Of a stretch of 64,000 bases of DNA, positions 11,992-22,897 are shown in pieces. Made by a program: the position numbers and the translations under genes. The DNA lies in the NCBI GenBank assembly GCA_038380435.1, contig JAWZYU010000009.1:62091901-62155900 (forward strand), given 5' to 3'. Under the pieces are notes generated by a model. That model was not told the DNA's origin. It ran no database searches and was given only the letters and a program-made list of their open reading frames with translations. The first letter of the stretch is position 1; the number at the start of each line of letters is the position of its first letter. Source of the DNA: Ryuthela nishihirai (taxonomy: Eukaryota > Arthropoda > Arachnida > Araneae > Heptathelidae).

Positions 11992-12374
11992 TTGATTGTT
12001 TTACCTCTGAGCGGCACTTTTTTGCACACAATGGGCTAAATGGCCAGGTCACAAGGACTCCGAAGTCTCAGAGAAGGTTGTGGGAGGAGATCCACTGGAA
12101 CGGTTGTTGGGAGATAGATGATAGCCTCCCGTCAAGGCCATCTAGTGTGTTCTTTAACATGCACAGGGTATGGCTCTTCCGCGCACGGGGCCACTACTTT
12201 ATGTCCCATCTGACTGACGGCGGTCTTTCCTAGCCCATAAGTGTCCCCTACTGACCGTGGGCAGGGCGGGGAGTTTCGGGGAGATAAATCTCAATGCTGA
12301 CTCTGTTGGGACTCGAACCTGGGAACTGCAGATTACGAACCTGCCACGATACACTGCTGAGCCACCCCCGCTCC
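11992..12374 (-). repeat. SINE-A copy 3 (full length)
   Basis: Tail TTGTTTTACCTCTGAGCGGC at the left, tRNA-like head ending GCTGAGCCACCCCCGC at the right. The flanks AGTAGCTGAGG and AGTAGTTGAGG form an 11-bp target duplication with one mismatch. Confidence 0.9.
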
Positions 12375-12375
12375 A

Positions 12376-13050
12376 GTAGTTGAGGCTACAGCAGAACCAC
12401 CCACGCTTGTCAGATCCTAACATTAATCCTCTCTCACAACACTTAGGGACCCGATCCATTTAGAGAATACAGAACCGCACACTGGGAACCGGCATTCAAC
12501 ATTTGGGACCAATTTAACAAGTATCTATAGAGTTACTCGGCGACGAAATCAAATATGTCGCTAAAAGTATCTCATTAGTTAGCTGACGTCAGAACGGCGT
12601 AGAAAAAAAAAACACTTGCATTTCTCTATATTGGAGTCTTGCTTTCCAGCTGAGTTGGTCGCCTGTGGCCCGCCACTTCAAAATACGCCTATTATTATAT
12701 ACGACGATGATAATTTAGCTTCGCAGTTACTTCAATAATTTAACATTGGATTCCATGTTATTTCTGTTTGAGAAATGCTCACGCCAACTAGAAATAGAAA
12801 TTGAAATGTCGCAGAAGCAGAAAGGACTCAAGTCACAGGGCTGATTTTGATCGTTTGCCTCAAAAAACATTGATTTTCTTCAGCGTTAGAAAATTTAATT
12901 TTATCCTTCTTGGGCTAGATGTCTTATTATGTATGAGGACAACTGTAGTAGTAGTTCTTTCAGCAACGACTCCAGGTATTTTTCCCGCTCTTTTACAACA
13001 CTATTTGAAGGGATTACTCCCTATATTTTGTTTTTCTCTATTATCGGATT
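12376..13050. other. No gene recognised
   Basis: The open frames here show no family features. Confidence 0.45.
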
Positions 13051-13405
13051 GTTGGGTAGTTTTACCTCTGAGCAGAACTTTTTTGCGCACAATGGGCTAA
13101 ATGGCTGGGTTATAAGAATCCCGAAGGCTCAGAGAAGATTGGGGGAGTGGACTCACTGGACAGCTGTTGGTAGACAGATGACAGCTCCCGTCAAGGTCAT
13201 CCAGCATGTTCTTTAACGTGCACAGACCATGGCTTGATGTCCCATCCGACGGACGGCAGCCTTTCCAAGTCCATCGGTGCCTCTATGACCATGGGTAGGG
13301 CGGGGAGTTTTCTGAAGATAAATCTCAACGCTGCCCTAGCTGGGACTCGAACTTGGGAACTGCAGATTACGAGTCTGGCACGCTACCGGCTGAGCCACCC
13401 CCGCA
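13051..13405 (-). repeat. SINE-A copy 4
   Basis: Near full length with a small deletion in the block before the CCATGGCTTGATGTCCC stretch. The head ends CTACCGGCTGAGCCACCCCC. The flanks CTCTATTATCGGA and CTCCTTATTATAGGA may be a decayed target duplication. Confidence 0.88.
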
Positions 13406-13614
13406 TCTCCTTATTATAGGAGTATTCTGGGTAGTGATCACGACCCAAGTAGGAAAGTCAGTTCGCGGGTCATCTCCTGAAAGTATATTTAAAATTAATT
13501 ATTTTATTTACTAGAAGTTAAAAGCAAAATATAATAACGATATATTTATATTTTTATTAATAATTTCAGCAAAACCAAATTATTATCAAATATCCATCTG
13601 TGTTTTGCTTTCAA

Positions 13615-13740
13615 ATGCACATGTGTAACGTTATATTTCTTCTCTTCAGCAGATAAGCAGATGCTTTGCGGGTCATTTGTTTAAACTTTTGTATAACTAA
13701 CGTGAATATGAATAAAGATTATTATTATTATTTTATGATA
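13615..13740 (+). mobile_element. LINE 3' tail fragment (same family as 13742-18092)
   Basis: TGTAACGTTAT, then CAGATAAGCAGATGCTTTGC, TTTGTATAACTAACGTGAAT and an (ATT)n run repeat the 3' end seen at 17980-18092 almost exactly. The body is missing, so this is a very short 5'-truncated insertion lying immediately upstream of a long copy. Confidence 0.85.
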
Positions 13741-14099
13741 ATTCACTCTATTTTATAGCCCTAGCAAAGCGTACACCATGATAGCAGTAATAGAAGCAGC
13801 TGTCGTTGCGATCGGACGTTCCTCGTAGAGCTCCTGCCAAAAGAGTGTCCGCTGCCCTCCCGTGACCTCGACCAGCGTCGATTGACCTTCTGGGCCGTCA
13901 ACGGACTAGTAAGTGCCATAAAACTTATTGCCCTTACGCGTTCTCTCCCCCCTGCATCAGTCCGTCATGTTTTACACAGTGCCGTGTGTAGAGTGAGCTG
14001 GGCTAAAATCAATTAAGCACCACAACTTTAGGGCCCAATTTATGCATCTCCCAATAGTGGTTCTCGCCGTTGGACTTGTAAGCCAAAACTCTCTACACA

Positions 14100-14780
14100 A
14101 TGAATTCAATGTGTTACAGCTGTCGGGAAACAATTGCTCTTAATGCCGACCATATGCTGTGCAGTGAATGCAAAGAGAAATTGCATTTTGGGTGCTCTGG
14201 CACAACGGAGAGAAACGACAAAAAGATAACCCAAGAGAAGGGGGAAACGTGGCTCTGTACTGACTACAAATTAAGCAGAACAATTTAAGCAGATCTCACT
14301 CAAGAGAATACAGCTCTAAAGTTGCAAATTAATGATCTTGAACAATACGGCAGAAACCGAAATATCGAGATACATGACATTCCAATGGACGATCAAGAGG
14401 ATAAAGCAAACCTAAATCAGATAATGATCAATGTTGCAAAAGCGCTAGCTATAAATAATTTTAACATTCATCAACTTGAAGCCTTATAGACTGCCAACAG
14501 GGAACAAGAACAGAAGACCTGCGATTACTGCCCAATTTAAATCTAGAAACGAACATGAACAATGGATGTCAAAAAAGAAATAGAGAATTTTTTTCCATTA
14601 ACGTTATTGATGACGCTAAAAAAACACCAGTGTATCTAAATGAAAATTTAACTCCAGTAAACAGAGAACTTTTCTAAAAAGCGAAGTGTCTGGCCAAATC
14701 AAAAACATTTTAATACGCCTGGTTTCGGAACGGAAAAATCGTGATGAGAAAAACATGGTGACAGCGTAATTCGAATTGAT
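14100..14780 (+). pseudogene. LINE ORF1: PHD-like zinc finger plus ORF1p-like region
   Basis: The frame opens at the ATG at 14100. Residues CYSCRETI, then MLCSECKEKLHFGCSGT and WLCTDY give the Cys/His spacing of a PHD-type finger. A stop at 14286 is followed in frame by ENTALKLQINDLEQYGRNRN and IEIHDIP, the coiled-coil and start of the L1-ORF1p-like (Transposase_22) domain. ORF1 proteins of CR1-like elements bind element RNA. A PHD finger in ORF1 is known in some of them. Further stops follow after 14490. Confidence 0.7.
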
Positions 14781-14939
14781 ATGCTCACGAATTTCGGTGA
14801 ATTTTAAACGGGAATTATCTTACTTAAATGCTCCTCTATTTTTTTTTCTGCCATGGCGACCTTTCATTTTGATGACTTACCAACATTTGATCACAACGAA
14901 AATGTTCTGTGCGACTATGAAGAAGTTAAGAAATGATTC

Positions 14940-15930
14940 TTGACTAGTAAATTACGTTATGAATCTGATGAACACTTAAGCTTTCTGCATGTGAACATTC
15001 GAAGTCTGAAAAAAAACTGGGATACTCTCTGTGTTTATCTTAAGGATATCTTGAATTTCTTAGATATTATTATAGTAACAGAAACTAACATCCCCAGCAC
15101 GGATGATCCATTGTTCAATCTAGAAAATTTTATTCAACTTTTTACGAGATCTCCTGGTGCGTTTGAACATGGGATTCTACTTTTTTTCCGCGACACATTA
15201 TTAATCTAAACGATACCTTCACTTGTAATTCCTGCTGAAATTCATAACGAACTGATGAAACATTGAATATAAATATATACAAGGGTAATTTAACTTTCAA
15301 TTTACTTGCTATTTACAGATCACCAAGCTCGAACATTAACACTTTTCTTTCTAATCTCAAAAATTGGTTCGAAACAACTGATAAACATCGCAATCAAATA
15401 CTAGTTGGAGACTTTAATTTAGATATCAAAAATATCAAAAAACACGGAGTTGCCAAATACGTAGAATTGTTAACGAGTTTGGTTTCTCACGTATCATTAC
15501 TGGTATCACCAGGGAAGACATCATTGGTGACTCTCTCTTTCAGACATGCATTGATCACATTAACGTCCGACTTGACATTAAACTTGATACAAATTCAATG
15601 ATTTTTTGCAGTAGGATCGCAGACCACTACTTAATTGCGGCAACTTGCGGGGGAAAAAAACTTGGGAATTCGTCCAATGACACTAAAAAGCTAGACAGCA
15701 ATTTTAACACGAAAACTATCTTAGATCATAAAAACATATGCAAAGAAATAAGTCTAACAAACTGGCTGGACAGAGGCACTGGAAACGAAACCCCAAATTC
15801 AGAACCAATAGACGTACTTTATGAAGCATTCATAAAAAATATACGGCGATTGTTAACAATAACAAAATTAATATACTATAGGATGGCTCAAAAATTAAAC
15901 AACGCAATTGTAGCAAAGACTGGATAAATC
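14940..15930 (+). pseudogene. LINE ORF2: AP-like endonuclease
   Basis: LSFLHVNIRSLKKNWDTL is the catalytic N-terminal motif with Asn. IIIVTETNIPS corresponds to the TET motif with the catalytic Glu. NLLAIYRSPSSN and ILVGDFNLDI (GDFN motif) follow in another frame, and DHYLIAAT at 15620 corresponds to the SDHxxI end with the first residue altered (ADHYL). At least two frame changes (near 15205 and 15600) break it. It would nick target DNA for primed reverse transcription. Confidence 0.85.
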
Positions 15931-17900
15931 AGGAAATAATAAACTTAATACGAAAAAGAGACTCGGCTTGTATTGATTACAAAAATAACAAGAGAAACAG
16001 AAATTTTAAATTACTATACACAAACTTAAGAAATACAATCATGTCCTTTATTAGACAGGAAAAGAAAAAATATTACTTCAAACAATTTGAGTCTTGTAAA
16101 AACTATCCAAAGCAAAATTGGGAACTCATTAACCAAATTATCAACAATAAACCTAAAACTGCCATTGGCGATTTTATCATGAAGAATATGCCACATGGTA
16201 CGTCTGAAACTCAAGGAGCAGAGAAATTTAACAACTTTGCAGACATTATTTTCAATCTTAGAGACAATAACTGTATACAGAACTCTACTACAGTTCTCTA
16301 CAATTCCTTAACATATCCAAACTTCTATTTCCTCAATTTTTATTCCTTCCATCTCAAAACAAGAAACTTTCAAAATTTTAAGTGACTTAAATGAAAGAAA
16401 ATCATATGGATACGATCAGGTACACATAAAGCACACCAAGCATGCAAAATCTCCTTAGCTGATCTCGTGACGAACTTTATCAATGAAAGCATATCTTCAG
16501 GAAACATCCCTAATAAACTCAAAATTGCTATTTTAAGGCTTATTTACAAAAATGTACTAAATCCGATTGCATTAACTATAGGCTCATTGCTATCTTACCC
16601 TTCTTCACAAAATTCTTGAAAGATATGCAGCTAATGTTCTAGCCAATTTATTGAAAAAACAAAACATTATTAGTGGAAAGCAATATGGTTTCCAAAAAGG
16701 TAAAAATGCAATTACACTTTTAGTGAGTTTTCTGACGTCATTAACGGAACTTTAAAAAACGGAAAAAAAGCAGCTGCTATCTTTCTGGACTTTGATATGT
16801 TTAGATCACGATATTTTACTTCGAAAATTGCACCCCTATGGTGTCCGAGGTATTATCCTTAAATGGTTTGAAAATTATTTAAAAAACAGAGTGCATATTG
16901 CTTAAATTAATGGCGTTTTTAGAGAGAAGAGTGTACACTGGTGTCCCACAAGATTCAATTTTAGGTCCTCTCTTATTCATTATTTATATTAATGATCTAG
17001 CTAACTTGAACTGAAGGGCTCTCATTATTATATGCTGATGACACCGCCTTGGTTATCGTGAATCATAATATAGAAGACGCTCCGAGATACACAGGATGAT
17101 TTTAACAAAATTATTAACTCATCTCACATTAATCGTATTTACATAAACACAGATAAAACCAAATGGATAAGCTTTCATTCACCCGGCTATTAAGATCTTT
17201 CATCTTATGCAATAAAAAACCACGAACCCTTGTGTCCTCATAACATGAATACTCATGACCCTGACTGCTGCGGCTGTGATGCTATTCAGCTTGTTGAGAG
17301 CCATAAATATCTTGCACTTTACATGGACACAACCTTTCGATGGAAAACACATATTCAAAAGTTAGCAGGGAAATTGCGTCTATGTCCATCTAAACTTTGC
17401 AAATTACAATTCAATGCAAGCACATACATGTATTTTGGTTTATAAAGATATCTGTGAATCTATATTGACTTGTGGTTTGACAATATACGTCTCAACTAAC
17501 CTCACAAAATACAAAGAAAATAGAAACTGTTACATCATCCATTGCTAAAAATATAATGCCATACAAAATAAGAAGTTCATTTCATCATAGGGAAGAAAGA
17601 TTAAATTATCTAGGCATACTTTCTTTTCACAACCTTTACAAATACAGCATCACTTTAAAATATTTTTTGACAATCAATTTAAATGCAAAATCTCTCATGT
17701 GAAATATACAAGGTTACAATCCAATAATTATTTCCCACTTCCAAAAATGCTAAATAACTACGGGAAATGTACAAGGGCATATACGGTACCTTACGTGTTC
17801 AATCAATTACCAAGCGAAATTATTTTATTAAACAAATTAAAGAAATCAAAAATAAGACTAAAAATTTTCTTATAGGCACTAAAATCAATATAAAAATTTT
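15930..17900 (+). pseudogene. LINE ORF2: reverse transcriptase and C-terminus
   Basis: The KKKYYFKQFESCKNYPKQNW linker (16041-16385) precedes RT text KQYGFQKGKNA, motif B as GVPQDSILGPLLFIIYINDL (16943-17002; D replaces G) and motif C as YADDTALVI at 17032. The block following the palm, SHKYLALYMDTTFRWKTHI, is at 17300. C-terminal text NNYFPLPKMLNNYGKC at 17720 fits the CR1-type end. Frames change many times, so the product is lost. Confidence 0.88.
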
Positions 17901-18094
17901 AACCACAGCAATTGAGCTTCCACTGAAATTCACATAATTCGATAACATTGTTTTAAACTATATCTTATGTATTTTCGTGTAACGTTATTACTCTTCTCTC
18001 CTGCAGATAAGCAGATGCTTTGCGGGTCAGTTGTTTAAACTCTTGTATAACTAACATGAATATGAATAAAGATTATTATTATTATTATTATTAT

Positions 18095-18285
18095 CGTGCT
18101 GGTGGCTAAGTGGTCATCGCGTCTGGCTTTCGTTAATAGGGATCTGGGTTCGTGGTATGGATGCTTCAATTATGTGTAGTTTTTCTGCTGAGGTCTCGCC
18201 TTCCTCACAGATCTCGTTCATGATGCATTATACTAACAGGGTACTGTCACACCTCTGTAGCAAACAGCTATTTGATCGTTTTTTT
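18095..18285 (+). repeat. SINE-B copy 2
   Basis: GGTGGCTAAGTGGTCATCGC (A-box region), a B-box region now altered to GGTTCGTGGTA, then TTTTTCTGCTGAGGTC and a T-rich end. It abuts the (ATT)n tail of the preceding LINE. Confidence 0.8.
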
Positions 18286-18289
18286 TTTA

Positions 18290-19215
18290 ATTATGCACTA
18301 ATTGGTGAAAGTCAAAAGTTTTTACAGCTTGCATAAAGATGAAATTCATGATGCAATCAGTTATATTATCTTCAGCAAGTAGCTTAAAAGCTGGAGGAAT
18401 CTAGAAGAGACAAACCTTGCTTAGCACAACCTCAATTAATGCTGTTTCGATATAGCGCTTTAAAAAAATATAATTTATTATATTTTCCTATTTTGTGAGT
18501 TTACCATTGTCAGAATAGTTGATACGATATCCATTAACATTATATAAAACAAAAAATGCACCATACTACTTAAACACGACACAAATAATTTTTTATGAAG
18601 AAAATACAACATGCAATTGAAAATTTGAGCGAGAAAGATCTCATTTCGAAATATCTTGTTGTGTAAAGCGTGGAATATTAAATATTTTATCATCTTACAC
18701 TGAATTGCTAAAAGAGAAACAGAAAAGCATAAATCAATCAGTTTTAGATAATTTATAAAGACCTCCTGTCACTAACGTCCCATACTCTTTTAAATTTTAC
18801 TAATTTTTCTTACAAATGAATTTTATTTTGAATACAAATATAAAAGTGAACAGATTAAATAATAAATTGCAGAATTTTAAATAAAAAAAATGTGTGTAAC
18901 TATACCAATTTAACATCCCTCAATTTTTGACTGTGTAAAAAGTAACAAATGATATATGTATAGCAAATGGTTCCTTCGGAATCCTATCTAATGTATATGA
19001 GGCCTTCTTTAACGCTGTTTCATTTAACTTTCGGATTTGAAGGACTCGTCTTGAGCGCTAAACGAGGTATGTCTGTAAATAAGTTAAATAGAAGATTCGG
19101 AATTACTCGTAGCAAACTTCTGTATTTGCTCTTACAACCTTTATGACATCAATGTTTTTACGTTTATTCAACTATAGTGATATACACTGATGGAGAAACG
19201 TTAAGTTACAACCCT
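18290..19215. other. AT-rich, nothing recognised
   Basis: Neither strand shows a family-like frame or a clear repeat. Confidence 0.45.
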
Positions 19216-19218
19216 ATA

Positions 19219-19698
19219 TTACGCAAATGGGAAGCTAACGTCAAATCTTTATAACTTCTAAAGTAAGCATGCTTTTTTTTATATATGCCAGTAGATAAAG
19301 ATTTCAATTAAACATATCAATATCTCGATTTTTCAACAATATTCTTTCAATATTTAATGGATTATCGAAGTTTCAATATTTAACAATAAGAATTTATCTC
19401 AGACCTAATACATAATAAGTATTATTTTTTCAAATGATTTATTTTTTCTAAATAAATGTATATTTTAGAAGTTTGTGTAAATTAATCTTTCGTAATCGTC
19501 AATATTGTATAATTTCTTAGGATTGTCAATGTTATTGTTAAATATTTAAACTTCCATAACTCATTAAATAACAAATGAATATTTTTTGAAAATCGAGATA
19601 TTGATATATTTGATTGGGAGCTTTATCTACTATCACATTAAAAAGACTTATTTTAGAAGTTGCAGAGCTTCGACGTTAAATTCCCATTTACATAACAA
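19219..19698. repeat. Foldback element, arms about 170 bp
   Basis: The left arm (19219-19390) contains AAATGGGAAGCTAACGTC, CAATATCTCGATTTTTCA and ATATTTAACAATAA. The right arm (19531-19698) carries the same blocks in the same order on the opposite strand, at about 75-80% identity by eye. A 140-bp AT-rich spacer separates them. It is non-coding, and a MITE or decayed inverted duplication is likely. Confidence 0.75.
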
Positions 19699-19699
19699 A

Positions 19700-20886
19700 G
19701 GACATTTTTTTATTTCCACACAAAGCATAATTTTCTTTTTTACTCTTTTATATATTATCAACCTGTTACATTAACAAGAAATATTTGAACGTTCTCAAAC
19801 TTTAAAAACAAAAACAATCTTAATAAAAAGACCAAAATAAGAATTATCGTTCTAAACATTATTCCGTTTCCATGGCAACATTCTTTTAATTGGCATTTAA
19901 TTACAGTTTCAAGTCGAACTGTATTTTTGGTAGCCTATAATTTAAGTTTCTTGCAAATAATTTTCCTCCTTAACCTTATACAAAAGGAAAGAAACATTTC
20001 ATTACTATTAAATCTTAATTCTATTTGCTTTGTAGATAACACCGGACAAAAGAAAGAACACTCTTATGATAAAAAAAAAATTAATTCTAGAACAATCATT
20101 CTTCAGAATAATTAACTTTCGTATTAGCATCGATGTTAAAAGGCTCAGCTGTATTAAAAACGTAGTTCTTTGACATTTATTTCAGGGCGAAATTGCTATT
20201 AATATGCTAATAATAACATATAATTAATTACGATCCTATCCTTTTCAATTAACTACCAAATCACTGCGTTATCGCAGATATTAAATATTACTTATCCTCT
20301 CCCCAGCACAGTTTAGTACGTATTAATAATCGTTCAAGCAACATTTACCTTGTACCAATCCATTTCACCAAATGTTTCTCTAATGATCACAATGATATTA
20401 AAAGGAAAAGCACTTTGTGCAATCCAGTCTTTCTCTAATATTCGATACAAACACACGTAGCGTTGCATTACACCATATTCTCTTTAATGATCCCAAACGG
20501 AATGCATGCTTGAGGGATATCTAATGGGCCACATCTAGCAATACATAGAATTATACCTACCTTAATAATTCCCAATGACAAACAATTGGTTATATTCGTG
20601 GAAGTAATGGGCAGAGCATTTTAAACGAAAAAAAAATTGCTTCAGATGTATGAAAATTCAAATGCTACTTATCTTTTTACAACCATGACAGGTTCTTCAT
20701 ATATTAATTTTATTTATTTAATTCTCCCTTTATAAATCATAAGATCTTATTACATACAAGTCGTACATGGTATTTTAGGAAAGAAATCTAACTATAAAGC
20801 ATGATAATAACAGCAATAAAAAAGCAAATATTAATGATAAAAAAAGACAAAATAACCTTAAAATAGAAATGCTGAAAACCAAGGAT
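19700..20886. other. AT-rich, nothing recognised
   Basis: No frame with family features. Positions 20380-20580 are slightly richer in GC but have no long open frame. Confidence 0.45.
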
Positions 20887-20898
20887 ACCCGTCCACGT

Positions 20899-21215
20899 CC
20901 AGCTGGGTCAGCGTTGAGATTTATCTCCGTAAAATTCCCCGCCCTGCCCACGGTCAGTAAGGGACACCGATGGGCTTGGAAAGGCCGCCGTCCGTCGGAT
21001 GGGACGTTAAGCCGTGGCCCCGTGTGCGGGAGAGCCATACCCTGTGTAAGAACACGCTGGATGGCCTTGACGGGAGGCTACCATCTGTCTCCCAACAGCT
21101 GTTCCAGTGGGTCCCCTCCCCCAACCTTCTCTGAGCTTTCGGGGTCCATGTGACCTGGCCATTTAGCCCATGGTGTGCAAAAAAGTGTCGCTCAGAGGTA
21201 AAACAACACAACCCA
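20899..21215 (+). repeat. SINE-A copy 5 (5' truncated, tRNA head absent)
   Basis: It begins inside the region just 3' of the B box (CCAGCTGGGTCAGCGTTG) and runs to the AACACAACCC end. The flanks ACCCGTCCACGT at 20887-20898 and 21216-21227 are identical, a 12-bp target duplication. The truncation therefore happened during insertion, not by later deletion. Confidence 0.93.
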
Positions 21216-21608
21216 ACCCGTCCACGTTTAGAGAACAAGTAATAAATTTTTAAATATGTGACAACACATTCGTTGATTTCATCTCTAGTAATAAAGTTTC
21301 GGATTTTACAAATTAAATGCCATTAAATATTTAATTCAAAATCATACCTGAAATGTGATAACCATTTGAAAGTGTTAACTATCAAACATAATAATGAAAA
21401 AAGGAAATAGATATTTCTGAATACAAAACAGCATGAGAAACAAACATTTCATAGTGATCGAAATTTGATTCTGTTCAATAATATTTTTATTAATATTTCA
21501 TCAACTTTTTTCTCTGTTAATCCCTCATGATTAGCAATGAGTTAATAAATACTTATATTCTAATTTCTCTACGAATGGCTGGAAGCGACCAATAATTCAC
21601 TGAGTCGG

Positions 21609-21942
21609 TTGTTGGTTTGGGGCATTTTAACTCTGAGTATCACTTTTGTGGACAAAGGGATTTAAATGGATAGAGCACAAGAACCCCAAAGATCAGAAAT
21701 TGGTAAGGGAATAATACATACTAGACAGTTTTTAGGAGACAGATGGTAGCCTGCCACAAGCCATTCAGTGTATTATTTATCAGGAAAATGATGTAGATCA
21801 CTTGTGCATTAGGATAACGGCTTAACTTCCCATATAATGAAAGGTCGTTTTTCTGAACCCATTAATGTCCCTTTTCTTACCAGGGTTAGAGCTGAAGTTA
21901 GTGGTAAAAATCTGAACGTAAGCACAATCTGGGAGACATTGA
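21609..21942 (-). repeat. SINE-A copy 6 (diverged)
   Basis: Recognisable by CTCTGAGTATCACTTTTGTG, AGGAGACAGATGGTAGCCT and AACTTCCCATATAATG in family order. The tRNA-like head is lost. Confidence 0.7.
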
Positions 21943-22209
21943 GTTAATGAAGCATTATTTCGACTGTCATTCCAGTGAAAGAAACATTCGGTCAGCAACT
22001 CCTACAACGTTTTCCCCTGCAGTGTTGACACTAGTAGAAAATGATCTCTATTGTACAAATATGTCGAACTGAAACCAATCATTAATTCGACCTGCATAAT
22101 AAGCGTAATCTCTCTTTGTAAAGGAGTCAGTTTCCTTTTTTCAACTTAAAATATTCTCTTTATCCTGTCAGTGACTTATTTATTCGTCTTAAAAAATTCT
22201 CATGTTAAG

Positions 22210-22437
22210 ACAACTATAAGAGCATATGAACATTTCGAAATATGAATAAGAATTCTGAAAAGCATAGTTGTTTCTTCATCGAAATGATTTTTAAGAAATC
22301 ATAAAATCGATTTACTCGAGTTCACAACTATAAGAGCATATGAACATTTCGAAATATGAATAAGAATTCTGAAAAGCATAGTTGTTTCTTCATCGAAATG
22401 ATTTTTAAGAAATCATAAAATCGATTTACTCGAGTTC
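22210..22437. repeat. Perfect tandem duplication, 2 x 114 bp
   Basis: Copies at 22210-22323 and 22324-22437 are identical at every base, each starting ACAACTATAAGAGCATATGA. This is either a very recent duplication or an assembly artefact. Confidence 0.95.
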
Positions 22438-22476
22438 AATTTGTGAAAATCCCAGATCCATGAAACTTCTCGTCAT

Positions 22477-22805
22477 GGGTTGGATTATTTTCCCTCTGAG
22501 CGGCATTTTTTTAATACAATGGGCTGAATGGCCAGGCCACAAAGATCATGATGGCGCAGAGAATTTTGGGGAAAGGAGACCTATTGGACAGATGTTACGA
22601 GACAGATGGTAGGCTTTTGCCAAGGCCATTCAGCGTGTTCTTTAACGTGCACTGGGTATGGCTCTCTCTCGCACAAGGGGTCCGTTACAGGCCGAGGGCA
22701 GGTAATTTTGCGGAGATAAATCTCAACTCTACCTCAGGTGGGAATCGAACTTGGGAACTACAGATTACAAGCCTGCCGTGCTACCGACTGAGCCAACCCA
22801 ATCCC
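22477..22805 (-). repeat. SINE-A copy 7 with internal deletion
   Basis: The tail and tRNA-like head are both present (GACTGAGCCAACCC at the right end). About 60 bp spanning the CGTCCCATCCGACGGACGG block is missing between AAGGGGTCCG and GAGGGCAGG. Confidence 0.88.
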
Positions 22806-22897
22806 TGAAAATGTGGTCATCCATTATCAAATTTTTGTACCCCGACCCCTACTTCATTTATGATCTGATCTTACATTTTAATATTTTTACATATATA

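Larger units (their letters stand above)
13742..18092 (+). mobile_element. Near full-length decayed non-LTR retrotransposon (CR1/jockey-type)
   Basis: The order is: a possible GC-richer 5' leader (13742-14100), ORF1 with a PHD-like zinc finger and coiled-coil region, ORF2 with endonuclease and RT, a 3' UTR and an (ATT)n tail at 18070-18092. About 4.35 kb is close to the expected length for this element type. Many stops and frameshifts break both ORFs, so it is an old copy. SINE-B copy 2 begins right after the tail. Confidence 0.85.

Noticed and set aside
20869..21238. Overlapping 60-100 codon open frames on both strands within SINE-A copies
   Set aside because: The frames recur only because the GC-rich SINE body is repeated, and they have no start context, domain or cross-copy frame conservation.
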